Source: Aplectana chamaeleonis
Taxonomy: Eukaryota > Nematoda > Chromadorea > Rhabditida > Cosmocercidae
Direction: 5' to 3'
Assembly (NCBI GenBank): GCA_029168955.1
Contig: JAPDOI010000896.1
Coordinates: 124,001-188,000, forward strand
Length of the DNA: 64,000 nucleotides
Shown: one piece after another, positions 12,465 to 24,385 of the stretch
Layout: each line of letters opens with the position of its first letter
Position numbering within the stretch: the first letter of the stretch is position 1
Made by a program: the position numbers and the translations under genes
The notes under the pieces: generated by a model
The model's input: the letters and a program-made list of their open reading frames with translations, nothing else
Told to the model about the DNA's origin: nothing
Database searches by the model: none

Positions 12465-13490
12465 CCTTTCTGATCTCATTTTCAAGCTCGGCTATTACGG
12501 AGTCCAGATAAGCTACCGCCCTCCTCGCATATCTCGTTCCAATTTTGTCGAGGATGTCTCTGTTGACATTTGGACAGAACGTCTTGACGCGACCGATAGG
12601 AATAGTCGCATTCATGGCCTTGCGGATTGCGTCAGATAAATGGCACTCTTTCTGGTGCACGCTGCCATTTTACGGGTAATCTGCCTACAGGCGAAGCGCA
12701 AATTCACTGAACAGGCTCCAGTCTGCTCGGCCTGAATTAAGATAAGAACGTTGGCGAACACCTGAATAGGGAGCGAGAGAATTGGATAGATCAGTGTGGG
12801 CAAAGACAGGGACATGGTCACTAGACAATGTTGTTGAGGTAGACCATGATCATGAGAGTTATAAAGGTTGGACGAGAGAAAAGTCTGGGCTAGAAGATCG
12901 GCCGTTGACAGGGAGACGCAGGTGGGCTGATCATCGTTCCAAGATGACCAGGCCCACTCATCTGCCCATTCACCTCTGACTTGTCATCTCCTCTGAAAGC
13001 GTCAGGACCGGAGGGACGAGCAAAGGCGTGAGCGTTGAAATCACCCGCGAAAACGAAAGCGCGAGGATTACGAAGGGCAGTCGCTCAGCTGCTTGGGCAG
13101 AAGTGGGGATAGGATCATGGGATGAGGGGCATGAGGTGGTGGGGGAAAGATGGATGTCGAAAAGAGAAAGAAGGGGAGATGGACCGGCTTGGGTACTCGG
13201 GAGTACCGTCCGTGGGAGTGTTAGGTATTAGGTGTGAAGGAAGAGTAGATAATACGAAAGTAAAAACTCCCGCCAAAGATTTGACCTTGGAGCATGGTAA
13301 GATGTGTAGCTACTAGAACATTGGAGATGAGGATGGGTAGGGGATGGAAAACTTGGTTTCTCGAACCATGATGACGCGTCTGGAGGGTAAGTACTTGCCC
13401 ACGAAGAGAGAAAGTTCAGAAAGCTTGGCGCGACGGCCGTTTAGATTATATATACTATGGAAAGGGGGCGGTTGCAAGTTTGAGGAATCA
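12465..13490 (-). pseudogene. LINE endonuclease domain and linker (broken)
   Basis: On the minus strand the N-terminal endonuclease motif reads YNLNGRRAKLSEL then VIMVRETKF near 13470-13350. The catalytic motif FVFAGDFNAHAFARPSG lies near 13060-13010, and SDHVPVFAH near 12830-12800. The frame shifts several times between them. The linker continues with GRADWSLFSEF and then an open stretch (12660 downward) ending ELENEIRKDLD, where the hAT-like element cuts in. Confidence 0.8.
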
Positions 13491-15500
13491 GAGTGGTAGG
13501 TGAGGAGCACAAAACACATAGAGAAGAAGAGTTACACTGGATGCCTAACAGAAGAGAAAGAAGACGAGTATACAGCTTCCGAGGGATCCAAACCGCTCAT
13601 TCTTGTTTTGAACACGATGATAAGTCTTAACGCTGAGATAGCATCACAGCGTGGCTTGATATCAGGTGGTTATCAACACGTGATCACGTTGTGACGTCAG
13701 CTTTTCACGTGCTCACAGTCGGTATAAAAGAAGCTCCTCTTCCCACTCGATGAATCACTTTTCGAAGAGCCAGCGTATTTTCGACCGTTGGGCGATAGGG
13801 GTTTCCTCTCGAGGGGGGTTTGCCGCCGCGATCCGCGGGAGGGTGGTTTCACTTACCGCAGACCGCGGCGAAGATTACGATCCTTGTCGTGGACCCAGGC
13901 TGGGACCTTCTCCGCCGTGGGACCGCGACAGCCCGAAGGTGGCATGCTTGTGGTGAGTATAAAAATGAATGACCCGTAGAACTCAATGACGTCATCCGTT
14001 CGGCTGCTCGTTGGGGGTCTACCGCTGGGCATTTAGGTAGTGTCCCCAACCGTGATTGTGGCGATCATCCACGAGCCTCGCGATGCTGTGCTCCGCTGCC
14101 CTTTATCGTTATGACTCCGCGTGGTTCTGTGTTTTTCTCCTATCAGGGAGTCTTACACGGAGTCAGGGTCAAAGTGGAGCGTTGCGTAATTGTTCGAAAT
14201 CGGAGCGACCCGCGTCACATTTTTTGCAAATATTTCAAAAATTTTTGCGATCCCTCCTCCCCGGAAGTCGGGGCAGTTTATAGTTGAGATTACTACAAAG
14301 TGTCAGACGCCAAAAATTGGTTCTAAGCAGTTGAGCCCAAACGTCTAAAGTGAATGCTGCGATCCTTCCCTTGAGGACCAAAAGTGAATCCGAGAATTTA
14401 TATAAATATCACGCGAAATTCTCATGTTTGTACCAGAAATTTTTGCGATCCCCACTACCATTCATTTTCGGACCCCAATTTTCGCGACCCCCCGTTGCGA
14501 AATTTGCAACTACGCTTGACCCTGCGCGGAGTGTCCACCGATTTGCCTGGGAAGCACTACTCATTTTCCAAGACTGAGCACGCTCCAAACAAAGCGCTTC
14601 TCACTTTCCCTACTCATTCGCGCGGTACTTTTCATGTTGAGAGCTATGCGTTTTCCACAAAGCACGCTCCTCGCCCCCAACGATGCGCTATCCGATCTCA
14701 ATGACGCGGCGCACGCTTCCGAAGAGTACGCTTATCACCCTCGAAAGATTGCGCACATTCTGAAAGGAGCGCTACTTCCCCAAAAAAGCGCACACACGCA
14801 CTCTAGACGGAGCATTGCACCTATTTTCCACGACGCTGCACTCGCTGCTCGTTGATCGCTTCCCACTTCTTATAACTCGGTGCATTAGCTTGGTGTGAAA
14901 CGCTACCGTCATGACACGGCACAGCAGTAATCGTGAGGCACTACACACTTGACGACGTAGATGAATTTCCAACTTCGGCGACGCGAAATGTGGTGAAAAA
15001 TTCGCCGATTTCTTCAATAGAAAATACCGCCATGATTGGTACACTTTTCGATCATACAAATTCGACTTGATTCAACTTCGACACAATCAGAATCATTGCT
15101 GCTTAGGCTCTGATTCGCCTCCTCAACGCCAGGCGTGGATGCGCAAGCGTGGCGTTGGAGTATGAATGGCGTGACGACACGCCCACGCGGCACGCATCTG
15201 ACTCCCGCTCCGCAGTAGCTTATTAGTACACCACCAATTTCATTGCGTTTCATAATATTTGATTCCAGTATTATCCTTTGCTACCATGGGAATGACTCGG
15301 GCACAGAAGTCGCGGTTGGAAAACTTAAGGTGTACTTTTTTCCGCTCCGCCATGGCGTCCCCGCTGGCGTTTTCATAGTCTCCGAAAGCGCGTGACGCGC
15401 ATAACGCGCTGGCGATGACGAGTATGAATTGCACCCTACAAGGACTCGTCGGAACATTGTTATCTACTATTGCCACAGAGCTCGTCCAGACACTGAGCTT
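13491..15500. other. GC-rich and repeat region without an assembled gene
   Basis: It contains a promoter-like cluster (13676-13731), then GC-rich DNA to about 14130. From 14170 to 14850 there are degenerate units around AAATTTTTGCGATCCC and GCGC-containing blocks. Short open frames here are repeat-driven. I find no splice-consistent exon. Confidence 0.35.
13676..13731 (+). promoter_or_regulatory. Promoter-like cluster: E-boxes, CRE-like site, TATA box
   Basis: Within 56 bp there are CACGTG (twice), a TGACGTCA palindrome and TATAAAAG (13723-13730), spaced like a compact core promoter facing right. Downstream (13745-14130) is GC-rich DNA with no recognised product. A second TGACGTCA lies near 13988. 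It may also be a chance cluster. Confidence 0.4.
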
Positions 15501-15509
15501 ACCAAACTT

Positions 15510-15733
15510 GTTAATGATTTGGTGTTTGAACAAGAATGAGCTGTTTGAATCCCCGAAGCTCTGTATCGAACGTCATGTCTAACAGAGCTGAGACCCGAAC
15601 AGGAGAGAAGCACCCACCTTTGGCATCCAGAGCATTGGACGCTGGTTCCATTCCACGTGACAATCCTGCCGCATGTGGCACATGGGTACTTCTTCTTCTG
15701 AGCGGGTTCAGGATTCCTCTCCACGCCGGTCCT
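15510..15733 (-). pseudogene. Retrotransposon N-terminal zinc finger (PHD-like), fragment
   Basis: The minus strand encodes KKYPCATCGRIVTWNGTSVQ then CSGCQRWVLLSCSGL, a C-x2-C...C-x2-C-x-W...C finger of the kind found before the endonuclease in many non-LTR retrotransposons. The frame breaks soon after it. It ends abruptly at the TTAA where the neighbouring element starts. Confidence 0.65.
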
Positions 15734-15737
15734 TTAA

Positions 15738-16217
15738 AGGCAGCGAACACGCTCAAAAAGTTGTTGAGACCAGCATTAGTGGGATCTTAAGGGGCCCTAA
15801 AGAAGAGCCACCTCCACCAGGGTTGGAAAGAAGTTGAAAACAGAGTTAAAGGACCGTATTAGAGCCGTATTGAGTCACAAAATTATCCCTTCTCCGCCCA
15901 CCGATGCGGGCTCCGCCCTTCAATACAAATGTGCAAGACTCGATTTCGGTCATTTCGGCTCATTTTTACGCTTCTAAGGTCGTAAGGGTTCCAGAAAGGG
16001 CCGTAAGGTACGTGGCGTCGTTATCCCAACAACTTTGTCGCTGAAGCTCCGCTGTTCGCCAATGCGGTAAAACTCGTTACATCTGGAGCCAATATAGAAC
16101 GAACCGTTATCTTCATTTCAGTCGATTTTCTTCCGATTTTTCGTTATCTCTGAATATCAACGGCTTTAGACCTTCATTCATTCCATAAATTGATATCATT
16201 TTTGAGCGTGTATGCCT
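15738..16217. mobile_element. TTAA-type element, AGGCAGC-ACACGCTCAAAAAGTT termini (tandem copy 1)
   Basis: It starts after TTAA (15734-15737) with AGGCAGCGAACACGCTC and ends at GAGCGTGTATGCCT, followed by TCAA. It has a conserved interior (CCGTATTGAGTCACAAATTA, TTCTCCGCCCACCGATG). A nearly identical copy follows directly. A related fragment lies at 44246-44440. Confidence 0.75.
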
Positions 16218-16221
16218 TCAA

Positions 16222-16695
16222 AGGCAGCAGACACGCTCAAAAAGTTGTTGAGATAACTACATTAGTGGGATCTTGGGGGCCTAGAAGAGCCCTCACGAAG
16301 TTGGAAGAGTTGAAAGCAAGTTGAGGACCAATATTCGAGCCGTATTGAGTCACAAATTATCCCTTCTCCGCCCACCGATGCAGGCTCCGCCCTTCAATAC
16401 AAATGTGCAAGGCTCGATTTCGGTCAGCTTCGGCTCAGGCACCTTCTAAGGTCGTAGGGTTCCGAAAGGGCCGTAGGTACATTAGCGTCGTTATCCTGAC
16501 CAACTTTGTCGCCAAACTCTTGCTTCCAGCCAATACTGGGTAAAACTCGTCCACATCTGGGCTGTCTCGAACGAACCGATTATATCTTCATTTCAGTCGA
16601 TTTTCTTCCGATTTTTCGTTATCTCTGAATATCAACAGCTTTAGACCTTCCGATTCGGCTCATCAAATTAAATCTATCATTTTGAGCGTGTATGT
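16222..16695. mobile_element. TTAA-type element, tandem copy 2
   Basis: It begins AGGCAGCAGACACGCTC right after the TCAA shared with copy 1 and ends GAGCGTGTATG, where it is truncated against different sequence. The head-to-tail arrangement with one shared target site suggests insertion of one element at the edge of the other, or a tandem duplication. Confidence 0.72.
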
Positions 16696-16699
16696 AGAG

Positions 16700-18900
16700 A
16701 ATCGAGAAGGGAGAGCTGCGGCCGGCCTGCACCTCTCCCATGACAAAAACCCTCTTTGTGTGGAGGGGGATGACGTCGGTTTGCACGGAGAGCGATCTTC
16801 TTTCCTCCCACACTGCCACGGCGCGAACGTACGACATCTCGGCGGCTGACAGCCGCTACTGCCGCTATGAGTTCCCGTCCTGTTCGCAGAGGGCGACCCT
16901 AAGCGCCACAGTGACGTTCGGTCGTGCTGCCTGAATCAGAATCAATTTTAGCACTATAGATGGATCAATATGCTCAATATCCTGCTGTCATGTTCAACAA
17001 CAGGAACACCAATTCGAGAATTTACACTTCACGGCAAGGGGAAAGATGTGTACTGTAATTTGCGCCATAATCGACGGCGAATTTGTCATTTTTTGTGGAA
17101 TTTAGAAGAAAAATCACCGGAAACGCCAAACACAAACCTTATCAATACGCCTGAAGTCGTTACCATGAATACACGCAGGAAAAATGAGAAATATGGATTT
17201 TGGAGAAGCGAAGAAGCCGGTTACGCAGACAGCTCGTGATATAGGTCGTTATGTTTCCAACTCGAGGAAGACGACCTAAAGGATTCCAGACAATTTTTTG
17301 GACTTCTGCTACTAGCAGTGCGGCCTGGAGTGACGATCAACAGAAGAACAACATTGTACGTTGTCGTCTCCAATCCGGTGAACACCCTACTAACTCACCC
17401 GAAGAAGCTCAAGAGGTGCATCCCACGAAGATCATTGCCACATATTTGCTTCAGGTGGGCACTATCCTCTGTGGCTATGCTCAAGCATTTTTAATGAAGA
17501 TACAATTTTTGATGAAAATCTTGCTAAAGCAAGTGCAGTGTGCTCATTCGAGGATTGCACTTGAACATTGAATCATTTAAAATGCTCTAGCGTGGCCACA
17601 GGAAATAGGCCCGCCTGAAACAAAACTGTCCCTATGATCTTCGTAGAGCGCAGCACTCGAGCTTCTTCGTGTGAGTCAGTGGGGTGTGTATCGGGTCGAA
17701 GATGGCAACGTACAAAGTTTTTCTTCTGTTGACCGCCACTTCAGACCGCACTGCTAGTGAGGGTTCACCCAATGATCTGAATCCTGGAGTCGTTTCTTGA
17801 GTTGGAAACATATTCGGCCTCATATACCGCGCGACTGTCTGCACGCTAACGGCTTCTTCCGGTTCTGCGCCAGATTTAGCTCACCCTCCTTGCTTAATCA
17901 GAATAGCACTGGTGCTCGTCTTCATCCCTCGATGTGCGGCAAAGTTGCTTACCGATTCTCGGGTTGGTCATGACCACTCGACACACCAAATGTAATTTGA
18001 CTTGCTGAATCATGGACAGGCGATTACTGCGAGGCATGTGAGCTGTGAGCTGTTAACACCTATCCCTACTCACACGACCTTTGTGCCAAAGGACCCTGTC
18101 CAAGAAGTTAGTGTTTTCCTCCCATTTCCAGGGGCGCGTCGTGGAATTTTTCATCCAGCCCCAATAGCTGCTTATTTGGGTATGCGTCTATGCATAAGTT
18201 CTCTGGCCATTCCGTTGTATTTCGTCGAAGACAATTATCATCCTATTCGTGAGTAGCTGCCTCGGAGCTCACCGCCCGCAGCGCAATAGCTCGTGACATC
18301 ATCCATTTATCCTGCTCGGATTGATCGTTGGTGCGTCACACGAGCGGAGGCAATGACGGATGAACCCCCCCCCATAGTTTCCATTTCTAAACGATGTTCA
18401 CATTCGAAATTGCACACAACCGCTATTGCAGCACACAGCTCGAAGCTAATCGTGCTTGAACCAAGATTAGTCCTCCCGGAAGCGCACGGTGTGCGTGTGG
18501 CATTTCAAGTGCTATTCGTTCTCATCAATCGTGCCGCACCGAACCATCGCTGAGGCAGAATTAACACCCCCCCCCCCTCGTTGCTGGTAAGCGCTGCTTG
18601 GTGGCGAAGTGTAAACGATGTCCCACCCTCTATAAAGAAGCGAAATTGACTCAAGTTTATCGCGCTCGTGTGTGCGCATAAGCTGCTTCTCCTTCTCCCC
18701 ACACTGCTTCCTCAATATGAGCATTTGAAGCTCATCCGCGGCGGTAGCGTGCGCCAGGCCGCCAATCGGTGCAGGCCGAGAGAAGAGCGCAGCTGATCAG
18801 CTTGCCATACCGCAGCCGCCGGTGAGATTTAAACTGCCCGCGCCAGCCGCTCAGGTGAGATTTAAATTCATCTTTATTTGAGGACTGCCACGGACCCAAG
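16700..18900. other. Region with an inverted repeat of an old ORF, otherwise unrecognised
   Basis: The blocks 17230-17450 (+) and 17625-17820 (-) are inverted copies. Both encode a decayed peptide with NRRKTLYV and PLTHTKKL (or close variants), so a mobile-element ORF is likely, but I cannot name it. The rest (17880-18900) has no recognised gene; C-rich runs occur at 18366 and 18567. Confidence 0.45.
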
Positions 18901-18939
18901 ATTACAAATTATGTAGGCGCATTAGATGAACCCTTCCGG

Positions 18940-20785
18940 AGCTAGCTTTGCAACGTGAAACACAGGATTGATGGCGTGCTCAATGTTCTCTGATATTTTC
19001 TCAAAACTGCTCTCCGTCCTTTGTCGTCTGTCTCCGGTGGTCTTTCTCCGGTCCTTGAATGGGAAAAGAAGCATTCCAACTCTTGTCATGGAAAACACTT
19101 CCTGCACATCAAACAAAGACAAGGCCGACTTATCTGGGCAAGAGTTTCTTAAAGTCTTTTCAAAGAATAGAGACTGTTCCACCTTTGTCACCACTCCCTT
19201 ATCTGCTCCTCAAATGGAGCCGACTATATGGTTCCATAGAGAGCAGATTTCTGACTTGTTAAGTAAGTGGCCCAGCTCATTCTCTTTAACGCCTGATCAT
19301 ATACCGTTACAATTCATTTAAAAAAGTAATGGGGTATATTGCCTATCCACTAGAATACATTTTCAATTTGTCATTCATGCGTTCTGAGGTTCCGTCCCGC
19401 TGGAAGCATTCTTTCATCACTCCTGTTCCAAAAAGGCCCCCTTTCATTCCTCAAAAAATTATCGTTTAATAGTAAAGATCAGTACCACTTCTATTTTTTT
19501 AGAGCATTTGGGAAGATTGTTAAACACAGTTTGGTTGCACATTAGGATAAGTACAATATTGTTCCTGCCACGCAGCACGGTTTTTGGATTGGTAGGTCAA
19601 CTGGTTGTTGTCGTCTCTTAATGATTGGACTCTAGCTGTTGACAACAAAAAACAAGTTGACAACAAACAACAAGTTGACGTTATATATTTCGATTTTGAG
19701 AAAGCCTCCGATAGGGTTCCTACGGAAAAACTGATTCAAAAATTAGAGGCTGTTGGAATTTATCCCCGAGCTCTCAACTGGATCACAAATTTCTAGACAA
19801 ATCGCACTTTTGAAGTTCGAATAGGAGACCAGTTCTCTGCAGTCTGTGGAGTCCCCGGTGGAGAGTTCCGCAGGGTGGAGTTCTCTCACCGCTAATATTC
19901 CTAATTTTCACAGCCGACCTCCCATTACCTTTTGGAAACCTTGGTGTCTCCTGCGTAATGTATGCCGACGACATAAAAATTTATAAAACGATTGAAAACC
20001 CTATAGACTCCGTGATCTCTCCAAGCGGCGGTTGATCGAGTTGACAGCTGTTCAGAAGATTGGGGACTGCCGCTGGCAGGTCACAAAACAAAAGCTATGC
20101 ACATTGGCAAAATTTCCGTAAACACTGCGTACAAAGTTGGGTCGGAGAATTTTTAGAATGTCAACAAGATTACGGATCTTGGTTTCAAGTTTTATAATGA
20201 AGTTTCTTTCCGGACACATTACAGAGGTTTACTTACCAGAGCCTTCCACAGGACCTACAACCTTTTTAAAGCTGTAAGATCCAGAAGTCTCAATACTTCG
20301 ATCTTAGCTTTTAAGAGCTACGTACGTCCTTGGTGAAATCTGGTACTACTGTTTTCTCTCTAAACAAGAAAAGGGATATTGCTCTAATTGAGTGTCCAGA
20401 ACAATTTCACTAGAAAACTTGCCATGCGCTGCCCCGTGTTGGGTTACCATTTCATACCAAACGGTGTTTCTCGCCGCTGCATTTATGGACTACCCAGTTT
20501 GTCGAGTACAAGGAGAAACGATATCGTCATAGGGTTCAAAATCCTTCCGTTTAGGAGTCCTCTTAACTCGATTCCTTTTTTTCCCCTTGACATGGATCAG
20601 AACTAGAGGAAGTCAATACAAAATCAAGGTTCAGGTTGGAAGAACACAGATCAGAGCAAAATTTTCTATAGCCAGGACTATCCCTCTACTTAATACACTT
20701 TTAAATGGAGATTTATCTTTGCACGCTTCTCCTGACCTAATCAGGAAAAGAGCGGATTTTTCGTCGGAATCTGGAGTTTTTTGAT
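18940..20785 (+). mobile_element. Second non-LTR retrotransposon (RT domain), decayed
   Basis: The plus strand reads, with many frameshifts, DKADLSGQEFLKVFSKN (about 19110), a fingers region, VDVIYFDFEKASDRVP (19676-19723), GVPGG then QGGVLSPLIFLIFTADL (about 19850-19915) and CVMYADDIKIYK (about 19950-19990), the catalytic YADD. The thumb and C-terminal parts follow to about 20785. This LINE differs from the one at 2150-13490 and is close to CR1/jockey-type elements (inference). It is inactive. Confidence 0.85.
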
Positions 20786-20819
20786 GGCCTAATCAGCATT
20801 GTTGTTTTAGGCGTTTGAT

Positions 20820-21326
20820 TTGTTATGCAGAGTCTTGATTTTCACGTGGGTGTATGCCCACTTCAATAAAATCGAATTGTCGTAGCGAAACTCCGCTCCG
20901 CAGTTGCCTACAGCCGATGTTGCCGCGCCCAGCACTATGGCAATTGTGTTGGGACCACTGGGCCCCGGCACGATTATCTTCCTGTTGCGTGCTGCAACAG
21001 CTGTTGCGGAATTTTTCTCCGATAACGAAAGTAGTTCTCACAGCGGGTGGCGCCGCCTGATGCATATTTTGAGGCGTTCTTTATACTTCCGTTGCCCGAC
21101 TGCGCGATACGATGCATTCCTGTTCCTGATCAATATTAAAAGACCGCATGCAGTTCGTCGGAGCGCTGGTCGATGGAACTGTGAAAGATGCCCAACTAGC
21201 CTTGTAAAGCGCGCTCCGGTAAATCGTATCCTCTACTCAGACGTTCGCTGTTGTCTACAGGACGTCGATCCGCCCAGAACGAGTCACCGCTGGCGAACAG
21301 GCAGCTCTACGCGGGGTCGTCCCGAT
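20820..21326. repeat. Duplicated repeat block, GTCTACAGGACGTC family
   Basis: The block contains GCTGTTGTCTACAGGACG and CGAGTCACCGCTGGCGAAC, which recur at 22990-23180 and, more distantly, at 28960-29050. It ends at the insertion site of hAT-like element B. The start (20850-21040) resembles the CTGTSS-ended MITE family. Not coding. Confidence 0.6.
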
Positions 21327-22917
21327 CAGGGGTGTGCGGAAATTTTTTAAAAAATTTCAGAAAACAGAAAACAGAAAAGTCGAGTTTGTCCAGAAAACAG
21401 AAATCAGAAAACAGAAAGGCCAAGCAACGGCCGAAGAAAACAGAAAACAGAAATCAGAAAACAGAAAATTTTCAAGAAAAAATACTCATTGCGTTTTAAA
21501 AATTTTCAAGTGGAGAGAGAGGATGTGAATTCTGAATACCTTTGCCCATGCAAAATATAATATCTGCAGAACTGCACAGATCACCTGTAGAGGCATTTGG
21601 TAGTAGCAATGTCCCGCGTCAATGATGGATATAAGGTCATTGTTAAAGACACGCTGATAGAGTCTTGGCCGAGAAATAGGCTCCAACAGCGCTGATCCTG
21701 TCAGGCAGATTCTCGAGTATTTCTTGATTATTCCTTGGCTGCTAGGTGGCTGCGACCATGTTGTTCGCGAAATAATCGAGGAATAACCGAGAAAACATGG
21801 GTGGACCAGTTGAACCTACGGCGGTGTTGGACATCCAAATCTGACTCAACTTAATGCAGTCTTACGCTCCCAGCTTTGAGAGCTTTCTTTCGCGGCTGTT
21901 TTCTCCACGACGACCATTATTTGACGCCTATTTTTGCGTGCAACCAGCTATTCCTCTGAACACGACCTTTGTTCTCGGCTACTGCCGCCAAAATCAGGCA
22001 TTTTGTGCAGTGAATTTATCGGCTACTGCTCGGCCAAAACTCTCAGAGGAACTCACCCGTATGGTAGAACGTCAGCACAATAAAGGGTTGCATCCTAGGA
22101 CAGACATCGGGTTTAGACCCTCGCTGTGTGCAGCAGCTGCTGCGAACAACTAACTGCAGCAGCTGCTGACAAGGAGAAGTTGAATTCGTGCTCTGCCCTG
22201 GGATGCTACCCTATTGTGCCAAAGTATTAAATGCCTACGAGTGCATTAGCAGGGTTGGCGGTAAGAACGATTGTTGAATTTTCTTTATAAGAAAGCAGGC
22301 CTGGCCATCACAAAAGTAAAAATAAGTGACAATGATTGCACTGGAAAACGCACAAAAGCAAGTCAGAACATTGGCTAAATGGTGGAGTGTACACTTGCAC
22401 CCCCAACTAACAGGAGTTTTTACTAAATGCATATTTTTTTTCGCCTTCTATTTTTGCCCGCTAAAAAGTTGGCTAGTCTCTCGATGTCTAGCAGCTACTT
22501 TAACTGCAGTATAAAGACGACAAAACAAGCAATTGTAGAAATCCTACAGTTATTCGTGGGCGGGCTGAGACCCAGCAATGAAAGCTTGTTTTTGTGCGTT
22601 TTTCTCCGACTTTCCACTTATTTTCACTTTTGCTTGATGACCAGGCCTACCTTCTCAAAAAAGATACCACAATTAACACTTTTTACTCGCGAACCACTGC
22701 CACTTAACAGCAATCGTGATTGAATACAAATGAGTACCTCGTAAAGGACTAAATAAGCTGCGCTGTTCCACAGATCGGATTTCGTTCATTTTTTCTGATT
22801 GTTTTCTGTGTTTTTTGCAGATTTTTCAGAAAACAGAAATCAGAAAACAGAAAGGCCAAAACGGCCAGAAAACAGAAAACCAGAAATCAGAAAACAGGAA
22901 ATTTCCGCACACCCCTG
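21327..22917. mobile_element. hAT-like element B, 1.6 kb, CAGAAAA subterminal repeats
   Basis: The termini CAGGGGTGTGCGGAAATTT and AAATTTCCGCACACCCCTG carry an exact 8-bp duplication GTCCCGAT at 21319-21326 and 22918-22925. Arrays of CAGAAAACAGAAATCAG lie next to both ends, in the same orientation on the + strand (21357-21470 and 22828-22895). A related sequence at 23076-23105 shows the unoccupied target. No transposase was found. Confidence 0.9.
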
Positions 22918-22925
22918 GTCCCGAT

Positions 22926-24095
22926 GTGCCGTTGAGCAGGGGCGACGGGCTGTTAAACAGCCCATCGACCGGCAACCCCGCCGAGTGCCTTAAATCCCTC
23001 AGATGTTCGCCGTTGTCTACAGGACGTCGATCCGCCCAGAAAGAGTCACCGCTGGCGAACAGGCAGCTCTACGCGGGGCCATCCCGGTGTGCAGGGACGA
23101 CAGGCTGTTAAACAGCCCATCGACCAGCAACCCCGCCGAGTGCCACAAATCGATTCAGACCGAGGTGTTGTCTACAGGACGACAAATCGTGATGTCTACG
23201 GCGGTGCAGGTCGATGCGCTGTTCTACAGAACATTCGCGAGGAGGTGTGTTGGTAGCGTCCATCAATCAATGTATCACGAAGATTGTGACATCCGAGTTC
23301 TCATTTCTGGTCATGTTAGATTCGCAATCATTTTTTTTGGTGATGCTGTAGACTTCTATGGTAATTCTTCTCATTTTTCGATCATGTGAGATCTGTAATT
23401 CGTTCTTAATAACGTCTTTCCGTGAAAGGGGTGTAGGTGTTCCACCGAGAGGTGGACCTCGCGGAGTTCCCTGGTGGACCCGAAGGGTTCCGTGGTTTAC
23501 GTAGCTTTCAGCAACCGCCTTCGCAGGCGGATTTCAGTTTTCCGTCCGTTTATATGTGTCATTTGCGTCGGTTTTAGGATGTTTGAGAGAAATCCTGACC
23601 ATTCGGTGGTGTTTATTTACCCTGATTCCCATCCATGTTGTCAATACTTGAGGGTATGTAGCTAGAAGAAAAGAATGTATATATAAAAAATAAGCGTAGT
23701 AAGCCGACATCACCTTTTCTGGTTAACAAGGGAAGCCATTTTAGCGTATTCCGGGATCAGCGAAATGGAGTACCTTGCGATCTCAAAATTGTCGTATTCA
23801 ATGCGTGTCGAATATGTATCAACTCGAGTGACCACACCCATTGAAAGGGTGCATTGCAGGGACACGTGCTCCAAACAGAACCACTTGCTGCTAAATTTTA
23901 CTAGAGGAGCACGTGTTGCAAAACTTAATCGGAGAAGCACGTGATGCAAGGTAGTCCAGCGTTATCGTAGCAGCACACCGACATGCAAGTTGGCCTCGCC
24001 GAGCACCATCTGGGGCCGAGTGGTTCGACAGAGGTCTCCAGCGGCTGGGCGAGCAAAGCACCATAAACACGGGTGATTGAATCAGCTAGGCTGCC
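22926..24095. repeat. Segmental repeat, copy related to 28820-30040
   Basis: It contains the GTCTACAGGACG units, then a stretch (23250-24090) collinear with 29100-30030, including AAGCACGTG-type blocks, CGAGTGACCACNCCCATTGAAA and GGTCTCCAGCGGCTGGGC. The copy stops at GAGGCTGCCG-like sequence where TTCGAA-rich DNA begins. Not coding. Confidence 0.78.
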
Positions 24096-24099
24096 GCTT

Positions 24100-24261
24100 T
24101 TCACGAATATTCGAAATTCGAATTTCATCCGGAAGTCCGTATTCGAAGTATTCGAATATTATGTGAAGACCAAAAATCTCGAATTTTAAATTTTGGATGA
24201 TTCGAAATTCCAAAAATCATTCGAATAGTTTTCGAATATAACTATTCGGTCAGAAGTATAC
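24100..24261. mobile_element. TTCGAA-rich MITE fragment
   Basis: Many ATTCGAA/TTCGAAT motifs in both orientations. The right end reads CCGAATAG on the minus strand after TATACTTCTGA, like the start of the element at 25701. The left terminus is missing, and no target duplication is seen. Confidence 0.55.
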
Positions 24262-24385
24262 CAAATTACCAACCTGGAAAAAATTGGGACACGGAGAGAT
24301 ATCTTAGTCTTTATAGTCCACCTACCGTTCTGAGAGAGAAAGTTTTTATGATCTGCGATTAGGCCACAGTCACTCACAGCTTTAA

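Larger units (their letters stand above)
2150..13490 (-). mobile_element. Non-LTR retrotransposon (LINE), decayed, split by three later insertions
   Basis: Read on the minus strand this is one element of about 3 kb once the insertions at 2643-6521, 7226-7709 and 8434-12456 are removed. Order: endonuclease (13490 to about 12800), linker, reverse transcriptase (8425 to 6526), then a C-terminal zinc-knuckle-like tail to about 2150. At each insertion the flanking protein rejoins when one target-site copy is kept: RKDLD+RHKREEWEKF, LDLIKAFDTVNL, SESSWTKV+RVQNAVLR. Many stops and frameshifts show it is dead. The clade is probably jockey/CR1-like; I cannot fix it by eye. Confidence 0.88.

Noticed and set aside
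13790..13960. Possible U1-like or other snRNA (CACTTACCGCAGACC, GC-rich hairpins after a TATA box)
   Set aside because: Only a short 5'-splice-like complement is present; order, spacing and Sm site of U1 do not fit.
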